Shown piece by piece: positions 1-7,369 of a stretch of DNA of 20,323 nt; positions within the stretch are counted from its first letter, which is position 1, and each line of letters starts with the position of its first letter. The stretch lies in NCBI GenBank assembly GCA_048939265.1, contig JBHLPQ010000052.1, forward strand, positions 1 through 20,323, in the 5' to 3' direction. The position numbers were made by a program, and so were the translations under genes. Origin of the DNA: Hodarchaeum sp048939265 (lineage in GTDB: Archaea > Asgardarchaeota > Heimdallarchaeia > Hodarchaeales > Hodarchaeaceae). The notes beneath the pieces were generated by a model that saw nothing but the letters and a program-made list of their open reading frames with translations, did no database searches and had not been told where the DNA came from.

Positions 1-431
1 CCTTGAATGATTGTTGTAATTAGTAAATCAATTAATGAGGGAAACATGAAAGGGAGTAGAAGAAATGCTTCGATTAGCAAAACTAAATGGCCTACAATAG
101 AAAAAACATCAAAATAGAAAGGATTCAACAGAAAAATCATAAATGAGGCAATAAATACTTTTATAACTCCTATAAATGTTACTGCATTTATCACTTGATT
201 GTTACGTCGTATAATAAGGGACATAAACAGAAAAACTCCAAAGAGAATTCCAAATGTTGCACAATCAGGAATAAAAATCCATAAATAAATGGGATAATAG
301 GGGTATTGCCAACTATAGAGATATACTGTATTTAATGAGGCGATTACATTGATTACTATCCAGACATATACAATAGTTGGGGGTAATGATAGGAGTCTTT
401 CACGTATTTCTTCAAACACTTTTTCCAACAT
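1..431 (-). CDS. DUF1405-like multi-pass membrane protein, partial (C-terminus off window)
   Basis: An open frame of 143 codons runs from ATG at 431 to the left edge with no stop; an in-frame TAA lies 13 codons upstream of the ATG. The translation is very hydrophobic, with about four membrane segments near residues 19-39, 56-74, 81-101 and 111-130. The stretch around residues 42-56 (WQYPYYPIYLWIFIPD), an aromatic/proline run ending in Pro-Asp just before a membrane helix, resembles the DUF1405 family (YpjA-like), integral membrane proteins of unknown function found in bacilli and many archaea. The family assignment is from memory of its look, not from a search. The gene is transcribed away from the neighbouring pseudogene. 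No function can be given. Confidence 0.7.
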   Translation of the reverse strand, partial: MLEKVFEEIRERLLSLPPTIVYVWIVINVIASLNTVYLYSWQYPYYPIYLWIFIPDCATFGILFGVFLFMSLIIRRNNQVINAVTFIGVIKVFIASFMIFLLNPFYFDVFSIVGHLVLLIEAFLLLPFMFPSLIDLLITTIIQ

Positions 432-592
432 TTGTTCAGGACACCAAGTATTGAAAAATAACTTTATGATATGTAAAAAAGTTAATTGACCATACCCTAT
501 TTAGAAATCAGGATCCCTTTGTGTTAATCTCCTTTGAAGATATTGAGGAATGAATAATTCCAAATTTCTTGGTTTTTTTTGCTTCTGATGAG

Positions 593-1072
593 ATACCCAT
601 GACAAATCGTGATACAGAAAAATCGGAATCAGATCCTACGAATCAATCTAATCAAAAGAAAAATAGAATAAAACTAAATACTAACTCATTAACTCAACTC
701 TGGATAAAAGTTGAAAAAGAGATCAGAGAAGCCCAATCACGTACCTCTTTGAGAAATAAAGAGAAATTCTTAGAAAAAAAGAAAACGATACGCCAAGGAT
801 TCCCCAGTCCTGAAATTCTAGCCCGATGGTGGCAAGAAGCTGAGGATCAGATTAAGTTAGCCCATCTTAATGAATCATTCAAAACACGACAAAAGATAAC
901 AGAAAAATATGTCCTTTCATGACTCTGAAAATATCTAGAACATCAGGATCGTGAACCTTACCCTGAAGAAAAACGAATAGCTGAATGGTATCGTGAAGAA
1001 TTACTTAGATTACGAGAAGAAAATCCTCATAAACCCTTGAAAGAACGGGAAAATATATCGGGTCGTTTCTGA
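593..1072 (+). pseudogene. Decayed paralogue of the helical repeat gene at 2428-2955
   Basis: This stretch aligns codon by codon with the intact gene at 2428-2955. The first part is an open frame ending at TGA 920-922, but the same frame continues as recognisable homology: a second TGA follows at 926-928, then residues matching the intact copy (YLEHQ.REP, EWYREELLRLREE, PHK.LK.RE) run to about 1051, and the frame closes at TGA 1070-1072. Both internal TGAs sit where the paralogue has arginine codons, and one base change (CGA or AGA to TGA) explains each. The paralogue's start aligns with ATA at 593, so the old start may be lost; ATG 599 could still give a shortened product. The last 25 or so residues of the family are not recognisable. 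A truncated product of about 108 residues is possible. Confidence 0.8.
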
Positions 1073-1171
1073 CATAAATTATTTCAAACAAATTTAACCA
1101 TGATTATTGGCCGTATTTTGCTGTAATCATATCTTCCAAAGGATCTTAACTATGATTGAGTTGAAGACTAC

Positions 1172-2332
1172 GTGAATGCAATTCCTCGACAAGAGCGTTT
1201 CTACCTTCTTTCTGTTGATATTTTGAAAGGAATGGCAGTTTTCCCAATGCTTTTCTCACATTCAGTTGGTTGGTGGAACGAGACTCTATCTAGGAACTAC
1301 GACACGTTAGGAAGTTTTGCTGTAGTTTTTATTTGGTTCACAGGTTTAATGGTATTTCCATGTTTTCTTTTTATCTATGGTTTTAACCAAGTCAACTCAT
1401 TTATAAGAAAGAAAGAAAATTCAAGCTCTTATGATATTCGATCACATGCCATAAAGCGAAGTATTGTATTTTTCTTATTTGCTTCCTTGGCTCTCGCAAT
1501 AATGTCTTTTATTCAGGCTCCAGAAAAACTGTTTAATTACTTACTCACATGGCACTTGTTACATCTTTTTGCATTTTCCACGCTTTTCCTCCTCATCTTG
1601 TGGGAACTTGCTTCATGGCTTGAAAAAAAAACCTCCTGGAGTTTTCAGCGTGCTTTCACTGCTCTTCTGTTTTCATGCTTTTTTTCTACAATAACACTCT
1701 TCATTTTTTTCCATGATTATACAGTAATAAAAGAAAATTCAAGATTGTTCCCGGTGACTCTTGATGTCCAAGCCATTCTAGAAGGTATTTTCTTAGATGT
1801 TTCTTCATGTGGTTTGATTCCGTGGCTTTCCTTCCCACTCGCTGGTGGAATTACTGCTTCGATTTTTAATCTTCCCTTTTCCTCTGAGAAGAGTAAAATC
1901 CTACAAAAAGCCACACTCTTATTTGTTGTTAATACTTTGTTTCTAATTTTCGGAGTACTCTATTTAAGGAAAGAGCGGTTTATTTCAGCAGGTTTGGGTT
2001 TTGCATCATCTTTTCCACATGTATTCATTTCGATTGGATTTATTGGTTGTGTCTTTATAGTACTCATTTTAACACTCGATATCTTCCAGATTTATCCTCA
2101 TAAATCTAGTTTTAGATTATTTTATCCTATTGTTGTTGTCAGCAAAATCTCTCTTACTGTTTATTTAGTACATCCCGTAATTGGCATCTTCGATCCTTCA
2201 CTCATCCCCTCGGAGGAAGTGTTGTTATTACTGGTATTTTTGTACGGACTATTTTTTATTATACTGGCGCATATGTGGCAAAAGCGAGATTTCAAGTATA
2301 GTTTTGAGTGGATAATTCGGAAGTACTCATAA
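1172..2332 (+). CDS. Multi-pass membrane acyltransferase-like protein (DUF1624/HGSNAT or acyltransferase-3 type)
   Basis: A 386-residue protein with about ten hydrophobic segments. The N-terminus has the pattern of membrane acyltransferases of the heparan-alpha-glucosaminide N-acetyltransferase (DUF1624) group: SVDILKGMAV at residues 14-23 with Asp16, followed by a helix containing His30. FPCFLFIYGF follows in the next helix, and near the C-terminus SKISLTVYLVHP matches the usual penultimate helix. Such proteins move acyl groups to sugars or other acceptors at the membrane; the substrate here is unknown. The start is GTG 1172, because an in-frame TGA lies 12 bases upstream (1157-1159) and the next Met falls inside the conserved motif. 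A T9 run follows the stop. The gene sits between two copies of an unrelated repeat gene. Confidence 0.65.
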   Translation: MNAIPRQERFYLLSVDILKGMAVFPMLFSHSVGWWNETLSRNYDTLGSFAVVFIWFTGLMVFPCFLFIYGFNQVNSFIRKKENSSSYDIRSHAIKRSIVFFLFASLALAIMSFIQAPEKLFNYLLTWHLLHLFAFSTLFLLILWELASWLEKKTSWSFQRAFTALLFSCFFSTITLFIFFHDYTVIKENSRLFPVTLDVQAILEGIFLDVSSCGLIPWLSFPLAGGITASIFNLPFSSEKSKILQKATLLFVVNTLFLIFGVLYLRKERFISAGLGFASSFPHVFISIGFIGCVFIVLILTLDIFQIYPHKSSFRLFYPIVVVSKISLTVYLVHPVIGIFDPSLIPSEEVLLLLVFLYGLFFIILAHMWQKRDFKYSFEWIIRKYS

Positions 2333-2343
2333 ATATATTATTA

Positions 2344-2352
2344 TTTTTTTTT
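2344..2352 (+). terminator. Possible poly-T terminator after the acyltransferase
   Basis: A run of nine T begins 12 bases after the acyltransferase stop, with further T-rich sequence just downstream and no strong hairpin. Archaeal RNA polymerase commonly terminates at T-runs, so this is a plausible end of the upstream transcript. Confidence 0.4.
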
Positions 2353-2401
2353 GATTTTATATGTCTTTTATGTTGATGTCCTAAAAAGATATTAAACCTT
2401 A

Positions 2402-2410
2402 TTTATAAAA
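2402..2410 (+). promoter_or_regulatory. Candidate TATA box for the helical repeat gene and downstream genes
   Basis: TTTATAAAA ends 17 bases before the ATG at 2428. The usual archaeal spacing of about 25 bases from TATA box to transcription start places the start at or next to the ATG, giving a leaderless message. No Shine-Dalgarno motif is visible before this ATG, which fits. Confidence 0.5.
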
Positions 2411-2427
2411 ATCTGTTTGGTTCTACG

Positions 2428-2955
2428 ATGCCACTGACCAATCGTGAAACAGAAAAGTCGGAATCAGATCCTAAGAATCATAAGAAAAATCGAACCAAAC
2501 TAGACGCTAACGCATTTGCTCAATTGTGGATGAAATTAGAAAAAGAAATCAAAGAATCTAACTCCCAAGGTTCTATGAGAACTCGAGAGGAATTCTTGAA
2601 AAAAAGGAAGGTGATACGCCAAGGATTCCCCAGTCCTGAAATTCTAGCTAGATGGTGGCAAGAAATAGAGAGTGAAATTAAACTTGCGCATCCTCATGAA
2701 TCTTATAAAACTCGCCAATTATTAATAGAAAAATATGTCCTTTCTCGTTTAAGAAAATATCTAGAACATCAATATCGTGAACCTGCCCCTGGAGAAAAAC
2801 AAATATCAGAATGGTATCGTGAAGAGCTGCTTAGGTTACGTGAGGAGATTCCTCATAAATCCTTGAAAATTCGGGAAAGAATGGCTGCAAAAATAGTTGA
2901 AGAGAAGATTAAGCAATACAAAAAAACCATTCGATTAGACGAGTTTTTTGATTGA
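2428..2955 (+). CDS. Hypothetical charged helical protein with three internal repeats
   Basis: A 175-residue, strongly charged, predicted all-helical protein with no recognised family. After a hydrophilic N-terminus (about residues 1-28) it shows three related units. Each starts at an aromatic pair or single Trp (LW34, WW76-77, WY129-130), continues with a glutamate/lysine-rich helix, then has a short loop, an S-x-K/R-x-R motif (SMRTR, SYKTR, SLKIR) and a basic helix. The second and third units are the best match. The first and second are joined by QGFPSPE, the second and third by REPAPGEK. There is no signal peptide, membrane segment, or cysteine or histidine cluster. The gene probably leads a unit with the genes at 2982 and 3593. 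An older, broken copy lies at 593-1072. Function unknown; a structural or protein-binding role is only a guess. Confidence 0.75.
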   Translation: MPLTNRETEKSESDPKNHKKNRTKLDANAFAQLWMKLEKEIKESNSQGSMRTREEFLKKRKVIRQGFPSPEILARWWQEIESEIKLAHPHESYKTRQLLIEKYVLSRLRKYLEHQYREPAPGEKQISEWYREELLRLREEIPHKSLKIRERMAAKIVEEKIKQYKKTIRLDEFFD

Positions 2956-2981
2956 TTTTCATTATACTTATGTGATTATTA

Positions 2982-3575
2982 ATGCCCTCTGATGTCCCAA
3001 GAAAGCTTGTATGTAGAGAGTTTCTACAACAACAGATCTATGTTGACCCAGACATTATTATTGACCGAATGAACACAGTTAAATTTCATGCGCCGGGTTC
3101 AGGCAAGATAATTAATGAAATGCTTAATATTTTTTGCAGATTTGCCGAGAACTATCATTTTGCTAATGAAATTACTCCCTATTTAGCCTTTATTGAGGAT
3201 TTGGCAGAACAATTAGGATTTGAGAGGCAGGATGCTATCGATCATTTCAATAAACGCTATCTAGATATGCAAAAAGGCGAAGTTTTTGACCAATCTATTT
3301 ATTTTATGACTGTTCTTAGTAGTATTATTGAATCATTCCAGAAAAAGGTGGTAATCAGATTATCTCTACGATTAAAGAGGAAACTTACAAAAAGGGGAAT
3401 TATTGACCCTGATAGGAAATTAGGAATATTGTTCCAAACTGCGAATTCTACTTTTGGTTTGTTAGTTAATATCGAGATCTTGAAAGAGATGGGACGACTT
3501 ATTGGAGTTGAGATGGATCCAATTATGACAGATTCGTTTGAAGAAGAGTTGATTTCTGTATTAAAAAGTTTCTAA
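2982..3575 (+). CDS. Hypothetical predicted helical protein
   Basis: A 197-residue protein that I do not recognise. It reads as mostly alpha-helical and soluble, with acidic, hydrophobic-patterned helices in the first two thirds, a basic segment (RLSLRLKRKLTKR) near residues 124-136, and an acidic C-terminus. No catalytic motif, metal-binding cluster, signal peptide or membrane segment is evident. The ATG lies 26 bases after the upstream repeat gene and the stop is 17 bases before alaX, so all three are probably cotranscribed. A TTATACTTAT stretch at 2963-2972 could be a weak internal promoter element. Coding is supported by length, ordinary codon use and tight spacing, not by homology. Confidence 0.7.
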   Translation: MPSDVPRKLVCREFLQQQIYVDPDIIIDRMNTVKFHAPGSGKIINEMLNIFCRFAENYHFANEITPYLAFIEDLAEQLGFERQDAIDHFNKRYLDMQKGEVFDQSIYFMTVLSSIIESFQKKVVIRLSLRLKRKLTKRGIIDPDRKLGILFQTANSTFGLLVNIEILKEMGRLIGVEMDPIMTDSFEEELISVLKSF

Positions 3576-3592
3576 GGATAAAGGATACGATT

Positions 3593-4318
3593 ATGACCGA
3601 ACGACTTTATCTAACGAATTGTTACACCCAAAAATTTGTTGGAGAGATCATCGAGATACTTCCAAATGGAATTATCTTAGATAAATCCGCTTTTTATCCA
3701 GAGAGTGGAGGGCAACATGGAGATAAAGGAATACTGAAATCAAGAAATGAGGAAAGATTTATAGTTAAGAATACGGTACAACAACGAGGAAAGGTAATCC
3801 ATGAAGTAGAATCCTTTAACGGATTAGAAATAGGAATGCAGGTACAAGGGGAAATCGATTGGGACAGAAGATACCAAATGATGAAAACCCATACAGCACA
3901 ACATTGTATAAGTAGGTTCTTTCAAATTAATTATAAAGCTGAAACAGTCAGCAACAAATTAAAACCTACAATCAACAGATTAGATCTATCACCTTTATCG
4001 AAACTTCCCTCTGAAAAATTGAATGAGATTTCAGCTCAAATTAGTGAGTTGCTAGCTAGAAATATGCCTGTGTCGATATCTTTCCTCCCCCGAAGAGAAG
4101 CAATAAATTTCCTTAGACAAAAAGAGTATCAAACAAAATATCTAGATATGGTTCCAAAGTCCGTTCAAGAATTTCGCATTGTTTCTATAGGTAATTATGA
4201 TTTTGCTGCATGTGCAGGTACACATGTTCAGAATACCTCTGAAATAGGACAAGTTGTTTTAAAGAAGACAGAAAATAAAGGAAAGCTACGAGAGAGAATC
4301 TATTATTCTCTAGAATAA
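3593..4318 (+). CDS. alaX: AlaX-type alanyl-tRNA editing hydrolase (AlaX-M size)
   Basis: This is a stand-alone trans-editing enzyme that hydrolyses mischarged Ser-tRNA(Ala) (and in some members Gly-tRNA(Ala)), backing up alanyl-tRNA synthetase. At 241 residues it has the size of the AlaX-M class. The N-terminal beta-barrel domain has the glycine motif FYPESGGQHGDKG at residues 34-46. The editing domain has the zinc ligands HTAQH (His100, His104) and CAGTH (Cys207, His211), in the family order and spacing. Position 105, usually Leu in HTAQHLL, is Cys, which is not a ligand position. The ATG is preceded by AAGGAT, a plausible ribosome-binding site. The gene follows the hypothetical gene at 2982 by 17 bases, so expression is probably joint with it. 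Confidence 0.93.
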   Translation: MTERLYLTNCYTQKFVGEIIEILPNGIILDKSAFYPESGGQHGDKGILKSRNEERFIVKNTVQQRGKVIHEVESFNGLEIGMQVQGEIDWDRRYQMMKTHTAQHCISRFFQINYKAETVSNKLKPTINRLDLSPLSKLPSEKLNEISAQISELLARNMPVSISFLPRREAINFLRQKEYQTKYLDMVPKSVQEFRIVSIGNYDFAACAGTHVQNTSEIGQVVLKKTENKGKLRERIYYSLE

Positions 4319-4325
4319 TGAAAAT

Positions 4326-4341
4326 GTGTAATAAATTACAC
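4326..4341. promoter_or_regulatory. Perfect inverted repeat GTGTAAT-AA-ATTACAC
   Basis: Seven-base arms are separated by two bases, starting eight bases after the alaX stop and about 90 bases before the PEPCK-family start. The two-base spacing makes it a near-continuous palindrome rather than a hairpin, so a binding site for a dimeric regulator is more likely than a terminator. Function is inferred. Confidence 0.4.
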
Positions 4342-4377
4342 TAATAAACAAACCCACAACTCACAAAAATCGCTCAT

Positions 4378-4395
4378 ATCTCTAAATTTAGAGAT
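4378..4395. promoter_or_regulatory. Perfect 18-bp palindrome upstream of the PEPCK-family gene
   Basis: ATCTCTAAATTTAGAGAT is self-complementary over all 18 bases and ends 38 bases before the TTG start at 4434. This is where an archaeal promoter or operator would lie if the leader is short, and a dimeric transcription factor could bind it. It is the second palindrome in this 115-base gap. Confidence 0.45.
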
Positions 4396-4420
4396 TTAGT
4401 CGCCCTATCTAATTAAAAAC

Positions 4421-4425
4421 GAGGT
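4421..4425 (+). promoter_or_regulatory. Shine-Dalgarno motif GAGGT fixing the TTG start at 4434
   Basis: GAGGT lies eight bases before TTG 4434. An in-frame stop (TAA 4410-4412) lies just upstream and the reading frame has no ATG near the N-terminus, so the TTG is the best supported start. Confidence 0.6.
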
Positions 4426-4433
4426 TAATTAAA

Positions 4434-6401
4434 TTGCATACTGAATCAAACGAAAAATTTGATGTTGGTTTTGGTTGTCAGCTTTCAAAAGACCATATTG
4501 TTTTCGATCCAGATCATGATTGGTTCCGAAAAAATCTAAAACCATATTATATAATCACGAAGGAATTTCAATACCTATTCGGTTCTACTCAACCTGGACG
4601 ACGTCCAGATAGGGCTTATTATATGGTGCCAGAAAATTATAGGCTTGGTATAGGACAAAAACCATTTAATCGTGAACGAGGTAAAAAACTCTTCGAGGTC
4701 GTTCTTCGTTATTTAGAAGAGGAAAAAGTACCTGTGATTGTACAACATGGCATTCAAGGAGAACATGGTTATGAGGTTGGGCTCCGTATAATCATTAGCA
4801 TCAAAAATATGCATACTGCTTATATCGGATGGTTTGGTAAACTTATGGTGTTCCCCCCAAAAGAGAACCAAAATATAGATTGTTGGAACTTCATTATCCA
4901 AGAAAACCTTCCTCTTAAATATGTCAATGAGATCAGGAAATTCTGGCCTACCTTTGATCCTGGGGAACCAATGACAATTTACGACCTGACAGACATGGAA
5001 AACAACCGTCGGCGAGTTATGAGCTTAAAAGTCGATTATTTCGGTGGTGCTTATAAGAAACCCAATTTAACATTGGTATGGAACAAAGCGGAATCAGACG
5101 GTTATATTTCCTATCACGCTGGAATGACTTCAGATAGAGTCATTTTGGGGCTTTCTGGAACAGGAAAAACAACTCTGACGGTTGGCCCTGAACTAGAACA
5201 AGATGATGCATGTGTGGGAAAATTAATTCGAAATCCTAACACCAATAAAATTGAAAAGGTGCAACTCATTGGTCTAGAAGCAGCTTCGTATGCTAAATCA
5301 CAAGATCTAAGCCCTTCAAGCCCCGAATGGCCAGGTCTTATGAAATCTCGAGAAATTGATGAGAATGGCAACAGACCTGTTGTGCTTGCTCAAAATATTG
5401 ACTGTAAAAATGTTGAATATCAATTCAAAAAGATAAATGGATATACAGTAAAAATACCAGTTATCAAACCTAATAAACAAGCGGGATCATTATTATGTAG
5501 GCAATATCATAGCTCTGGAACTACAAATGGGCGGTTTATTTTTCTATTCTCGGAATTAAATAAAGATTGGGGAAAGGATAACACCCCTCGTTATCTAAAG
5601 ACTATTGTACTCTCTATGAAACGATTCGATCTTCTTGATCCAATGTTTCGTGTCACTGATCCAATCTTAGCAACAGCTTTTGACTCTTCAGTAGAATCAA
5701 TTATTACATCAGCTGTAGCTGAACAAAAACCTGGAACTCGTGTCCGTTCTTATGCTGCGACTGATTTCATGGCACGAGAGCACTGTCATCAAGCCTTATT
5801 GAAATTAGAAATGTATAAGGATCTCGGATTGGGTCTTGACGGAAAATTGGTATTCCTAGTAACGAATGCAGGGACAATTGGAGAGCATGATATCAATGGA
5901 AACCAGATACGTGTCACAAATAGTGACGGAGAATCAGTACCTAAAATAGATCAACAAACTGGAAAAGTATTGAAGAATGAATTAGGGGAAATAGTTTACC
6001 AGGGTCAAGGAGAAAAGATCACAGTTCAAGACACAAAGAGGTTATTAGACCTAGGCGAACACCGGAAAATCACTAATTGGATCCCCCACCCTGTATATGG
6101 TGGAGATATCTTATTACCTGATCCAAAAGAGTTAGACAAAAAATGGGGAATAGAGGAGTTTGGTATACGTTTTAATCGGCTAAAATATTATACTGTTGGC
6201 CAATTCATTGATTTTACGTTACGAGATATTAGAGAACGCACGAAATTTCTCAAAAATTTGTTTAAAGGACAAGAGTGCGAGGCAGAGCTAGAAGAGGTTA
6301 TTCATGTATGGCAGAGATTCAAAATTCCTGATCCACTCACAATCGAGAATTACTATCGAAAATACTATTCCGGGTTTGGAAAATATTATTCGGAATTTTG
6401 A
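4434..6401 (+). CDS. ATP-type phosphoenolpyruvate carboxykinase-family protein, long divergent form
   Basis: PEP carboxykinase converts oxaloacetate plus nucleotide to PEP and CO2 in gluconeogenesis. The kinase loop GLSGTGKT (residues 239-246) has the ATP-type form. Other catalytic elements align with E. coli PckA by pattern: PGRRPDR (Arg56, oxaloacetate-binding Arg65 equivalent), Y-x-G-x-x-K-K (Lys208, Lys209), His228 exactly 19 residues after Lys209 as in E. coli, and Asp257-Asp258 after the P-loop for metal binding. At 655 residues it is about 115 longer than bacterial PckA, with extra sequence around 260-350 and 485-530. That length also fits the uncharacterised PEPCK-like DUF4914 group, so the reaction is likely but not certain; pckA would be the symbol if activity is confirmed. 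The start is TTG. The gene is monocistronic and converges on the KaiC-like gene 21 bases away. Confidence 0.75.
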   Translation: MHTESNEKFDVGFGCQLSKDHIVFDPDHDWFRKNLKPYYIITKEFQYLFGSTQPGRRPDRAYYMVPENYRLGIGQKPFNRERGKKLFEVVLRYLEEEKVPVIVQHGIQGEHGYEVGLRIIISIKNMHTAYIGWFGKLMVFPPKENQNIDCWNFIIQENLPLKYVNEIRKFWPTFDPGEPMTIYDLTDMENNRRRVMSLKVDYFGGAYKKPNLTLVWNKAESDGYISYHAGMTSDRVILGLSGTGKTTLTVGPELEQDDACVGKLIRNPNTNKIEKVQLIGLEAASYAKSQDLSPSSPEWPGLMKSREIDENGNRPVVLAQNIDCKNVEYQFKKINGYTVKIPVIKPNKQAGSLLCRQYHSSGTTNGRFIFLFSELNKDWGKDNTPRYLKTIVLSMKRFDLLDPMFRVTDPILATAFDSSVESIITSAVAEQKPGTRVRSYAATDFMAREHCHQALLKLEMYKDLGLGLDGKLVFLVTNAGTIGEHDINGNQIRVTNSDGESVPKIDQQTGKVLKNELGEIVYQGQGEKITVQDTKRLLDLGEHRKITNWIPHPVYGGDILLPDPKELDKKWGIEEFGIRFNRLKYYTVGQFIDFTLRDIRERTKFLKNLFKGQECEAELEEVIHVWQRFKIPDPLTIENYYRKYYSGFGKYYSEF

Positions 6402-6422
6402 CAACTTATAGAAAATAACACA

Positions 6423-7145
6423 TTAAGAAGGCATTTCCACATCTGGGGATATGACGATTCCCTGATTTGTTATTGAAAAAGGAAATATCCCCCGTTTGTG
6501 GTTTACCCCTCTCATCTTGATAATCTCTATTCCTCGTTGTCGTTTAGCTCCTGAGCGTTCGTTATACAGACGAATAATTCCTGCAGCAAGAAATTCTTCA
6601 ACACTAAATACATCCTCTCCTCTAGTCTCTGCAATAGCGAGTGAGGTAACGCCAAATCGTCTTATTACATCAAAAAATCGGAATATATTATATCGAATCT
6701 CTCGCATATCATCAAACAACAAAGTGATTATTGTTAATGGATCGATTACTAACCTTTTGGCATTAATCGAATCTATTGCTTCCTTCAACCTCTTCGTAAG
6801 AGCTGGTAAATCTAATTTATATTGTTGTAGAGCTAATTGCCCATCACCTAATGCTCGACCATAAGATAAGTCTAATAAAAGGAATTTCTTCTCTGCTTCA
6901 AATCGTTGAAGATCATAACCAAATCCTAGCTGTGTTAAATATAATTCCTTTTTAGATTCATTAAATGAACAGAAAATTCCTGGTTCATCATATTCTTGGA
7001 TACCTTGAACAATGAATCCAACCGAAAGACATGTTTTACCTGCGCCAGGTTCACCCGATAAAATAGTGCTCCAACCCACTGGTATTCCTCCACCTAGTAG
7101 CTGATCGAGCCCAACAATCCCAGTTTTGGTTAAAGGTAGATCCAT
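6423..7145 (-). CDS. KaiC-like RecA-superfamily ATPase, single domain
   Basis: A 240-residue single KaiC domain. It opens with the typical TGIVGLDQLLGGGIPVGWSTILSG lead-in split around residues 8-31, then Walker A GEPGAGKT (31-38), a catalytic-glutamate region FNES (61-64), Walker B RLVIDPLT (131-138), and the late KMRG motif (210-213, written IKMRGVNH). Archaea carry many such stand-alone KaiC homologues; roles proposed for them include signalling and regulation of motility or gene expression, and they need not be clock parts. Only one ATPase domain is present, against two in cyanobacterial KaiC. The ATG at 7145 is preceded on the minus strand by GGAAGTGA, a good ribosome-binding site. The gene stands alone, convergent with the PEPCK-family gene, so its partner is unknown. 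Confidence 0.88.
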   Translation of the reverse strand: MDLPLTKTGIVGLDQLLGGGIPVGWSTILSGEPGAGKTCLSVGFIVQGIQEYDEPGIFCSFNESKKELYLTQLGFGYDLQRFEAEKKFLLLDLSYGRALGDGQLALQQYKLDLPALTKRLKEAIDSINAKRLVIDPLTIITLLFDDMREIRYNIFRFFDVIRRFGVTSLAIAETRGEDVFSVEEFLAAGIIRLYNERSGAKRQRGIEIIKMRGVNHKRGIFPFSITNQGIVISPDVEMPS

Positions 7146-7232
7146 TGATTCACTTCCTTATACTCCTTCTTCTATTGATCTTGATAACCTTATTAACTGT
7201 TTCTATGTGTCCCAAAGCCAAAATTTCTCTTA

Positions 7233-7247
7233 TTTTTTTTGGGGGGG
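7233..7247. other. T8-G7 homopolymer junction
   Basis: Eight T run directly into seven G, about 90-100 bases upstream of the minus-strand KaiC-like gene. A G7 tract is striking in such AT-rich sequence. It could be a slippage-prone tract affecting expression or a sequencing/assembly error. Confidence 0.4.
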
Positions 7248-7339
7248 ACTATTGCCTAATTTATACCATAAATGCATTTTTGATTGATGAATAGTATAAT
7301 GCAATTTATTTTAGTACGTTGTTGATATATTATTATTAT

Positions 7340-7351
7340 CTTTTTAAAAAG
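7340..7351 (-). terminator. Possible terminator of the hydantoinase/glycerate kinase operon
   Basis: The palindrome CTTTTTAAAAAG lies 19 bases past the glycerate kinase stop and includes a T5 run on the minus strand, followed by AT-rich sequence. It is short, and its role is inferred from position. Confidence 0.3.
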
Positions 7352-7369
7352 GATTCGCTTTCTATTGTC

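Noticed and set aside
920..928. Two in-frame TGA codons read as selenocysteine or other recoding
   Set aside because: The intact paralogue has arginine at both places, not cysteine, and the C-terminal end is also eroded; simple decay explains them.
5114..5371. 85-residue minus-strand frame opposite the PEPCK-family gene
   Set aside because: It lies opposite the conserved P-loop region of the real gene and is a shadow.
6496..6864. 122-residue plus-strand frame opposite the KaiC-like gene
   Set aside because: It is antisense to the Walker B half of a clear KaiC domain and has no recognisable features.
6423..7145. Circadian clock KaiC
   Set aside because: Only one ATPase domain is present and no kaiA or kaiB neighbour is seen; stand-alone KaiC homologues are common in archaea.
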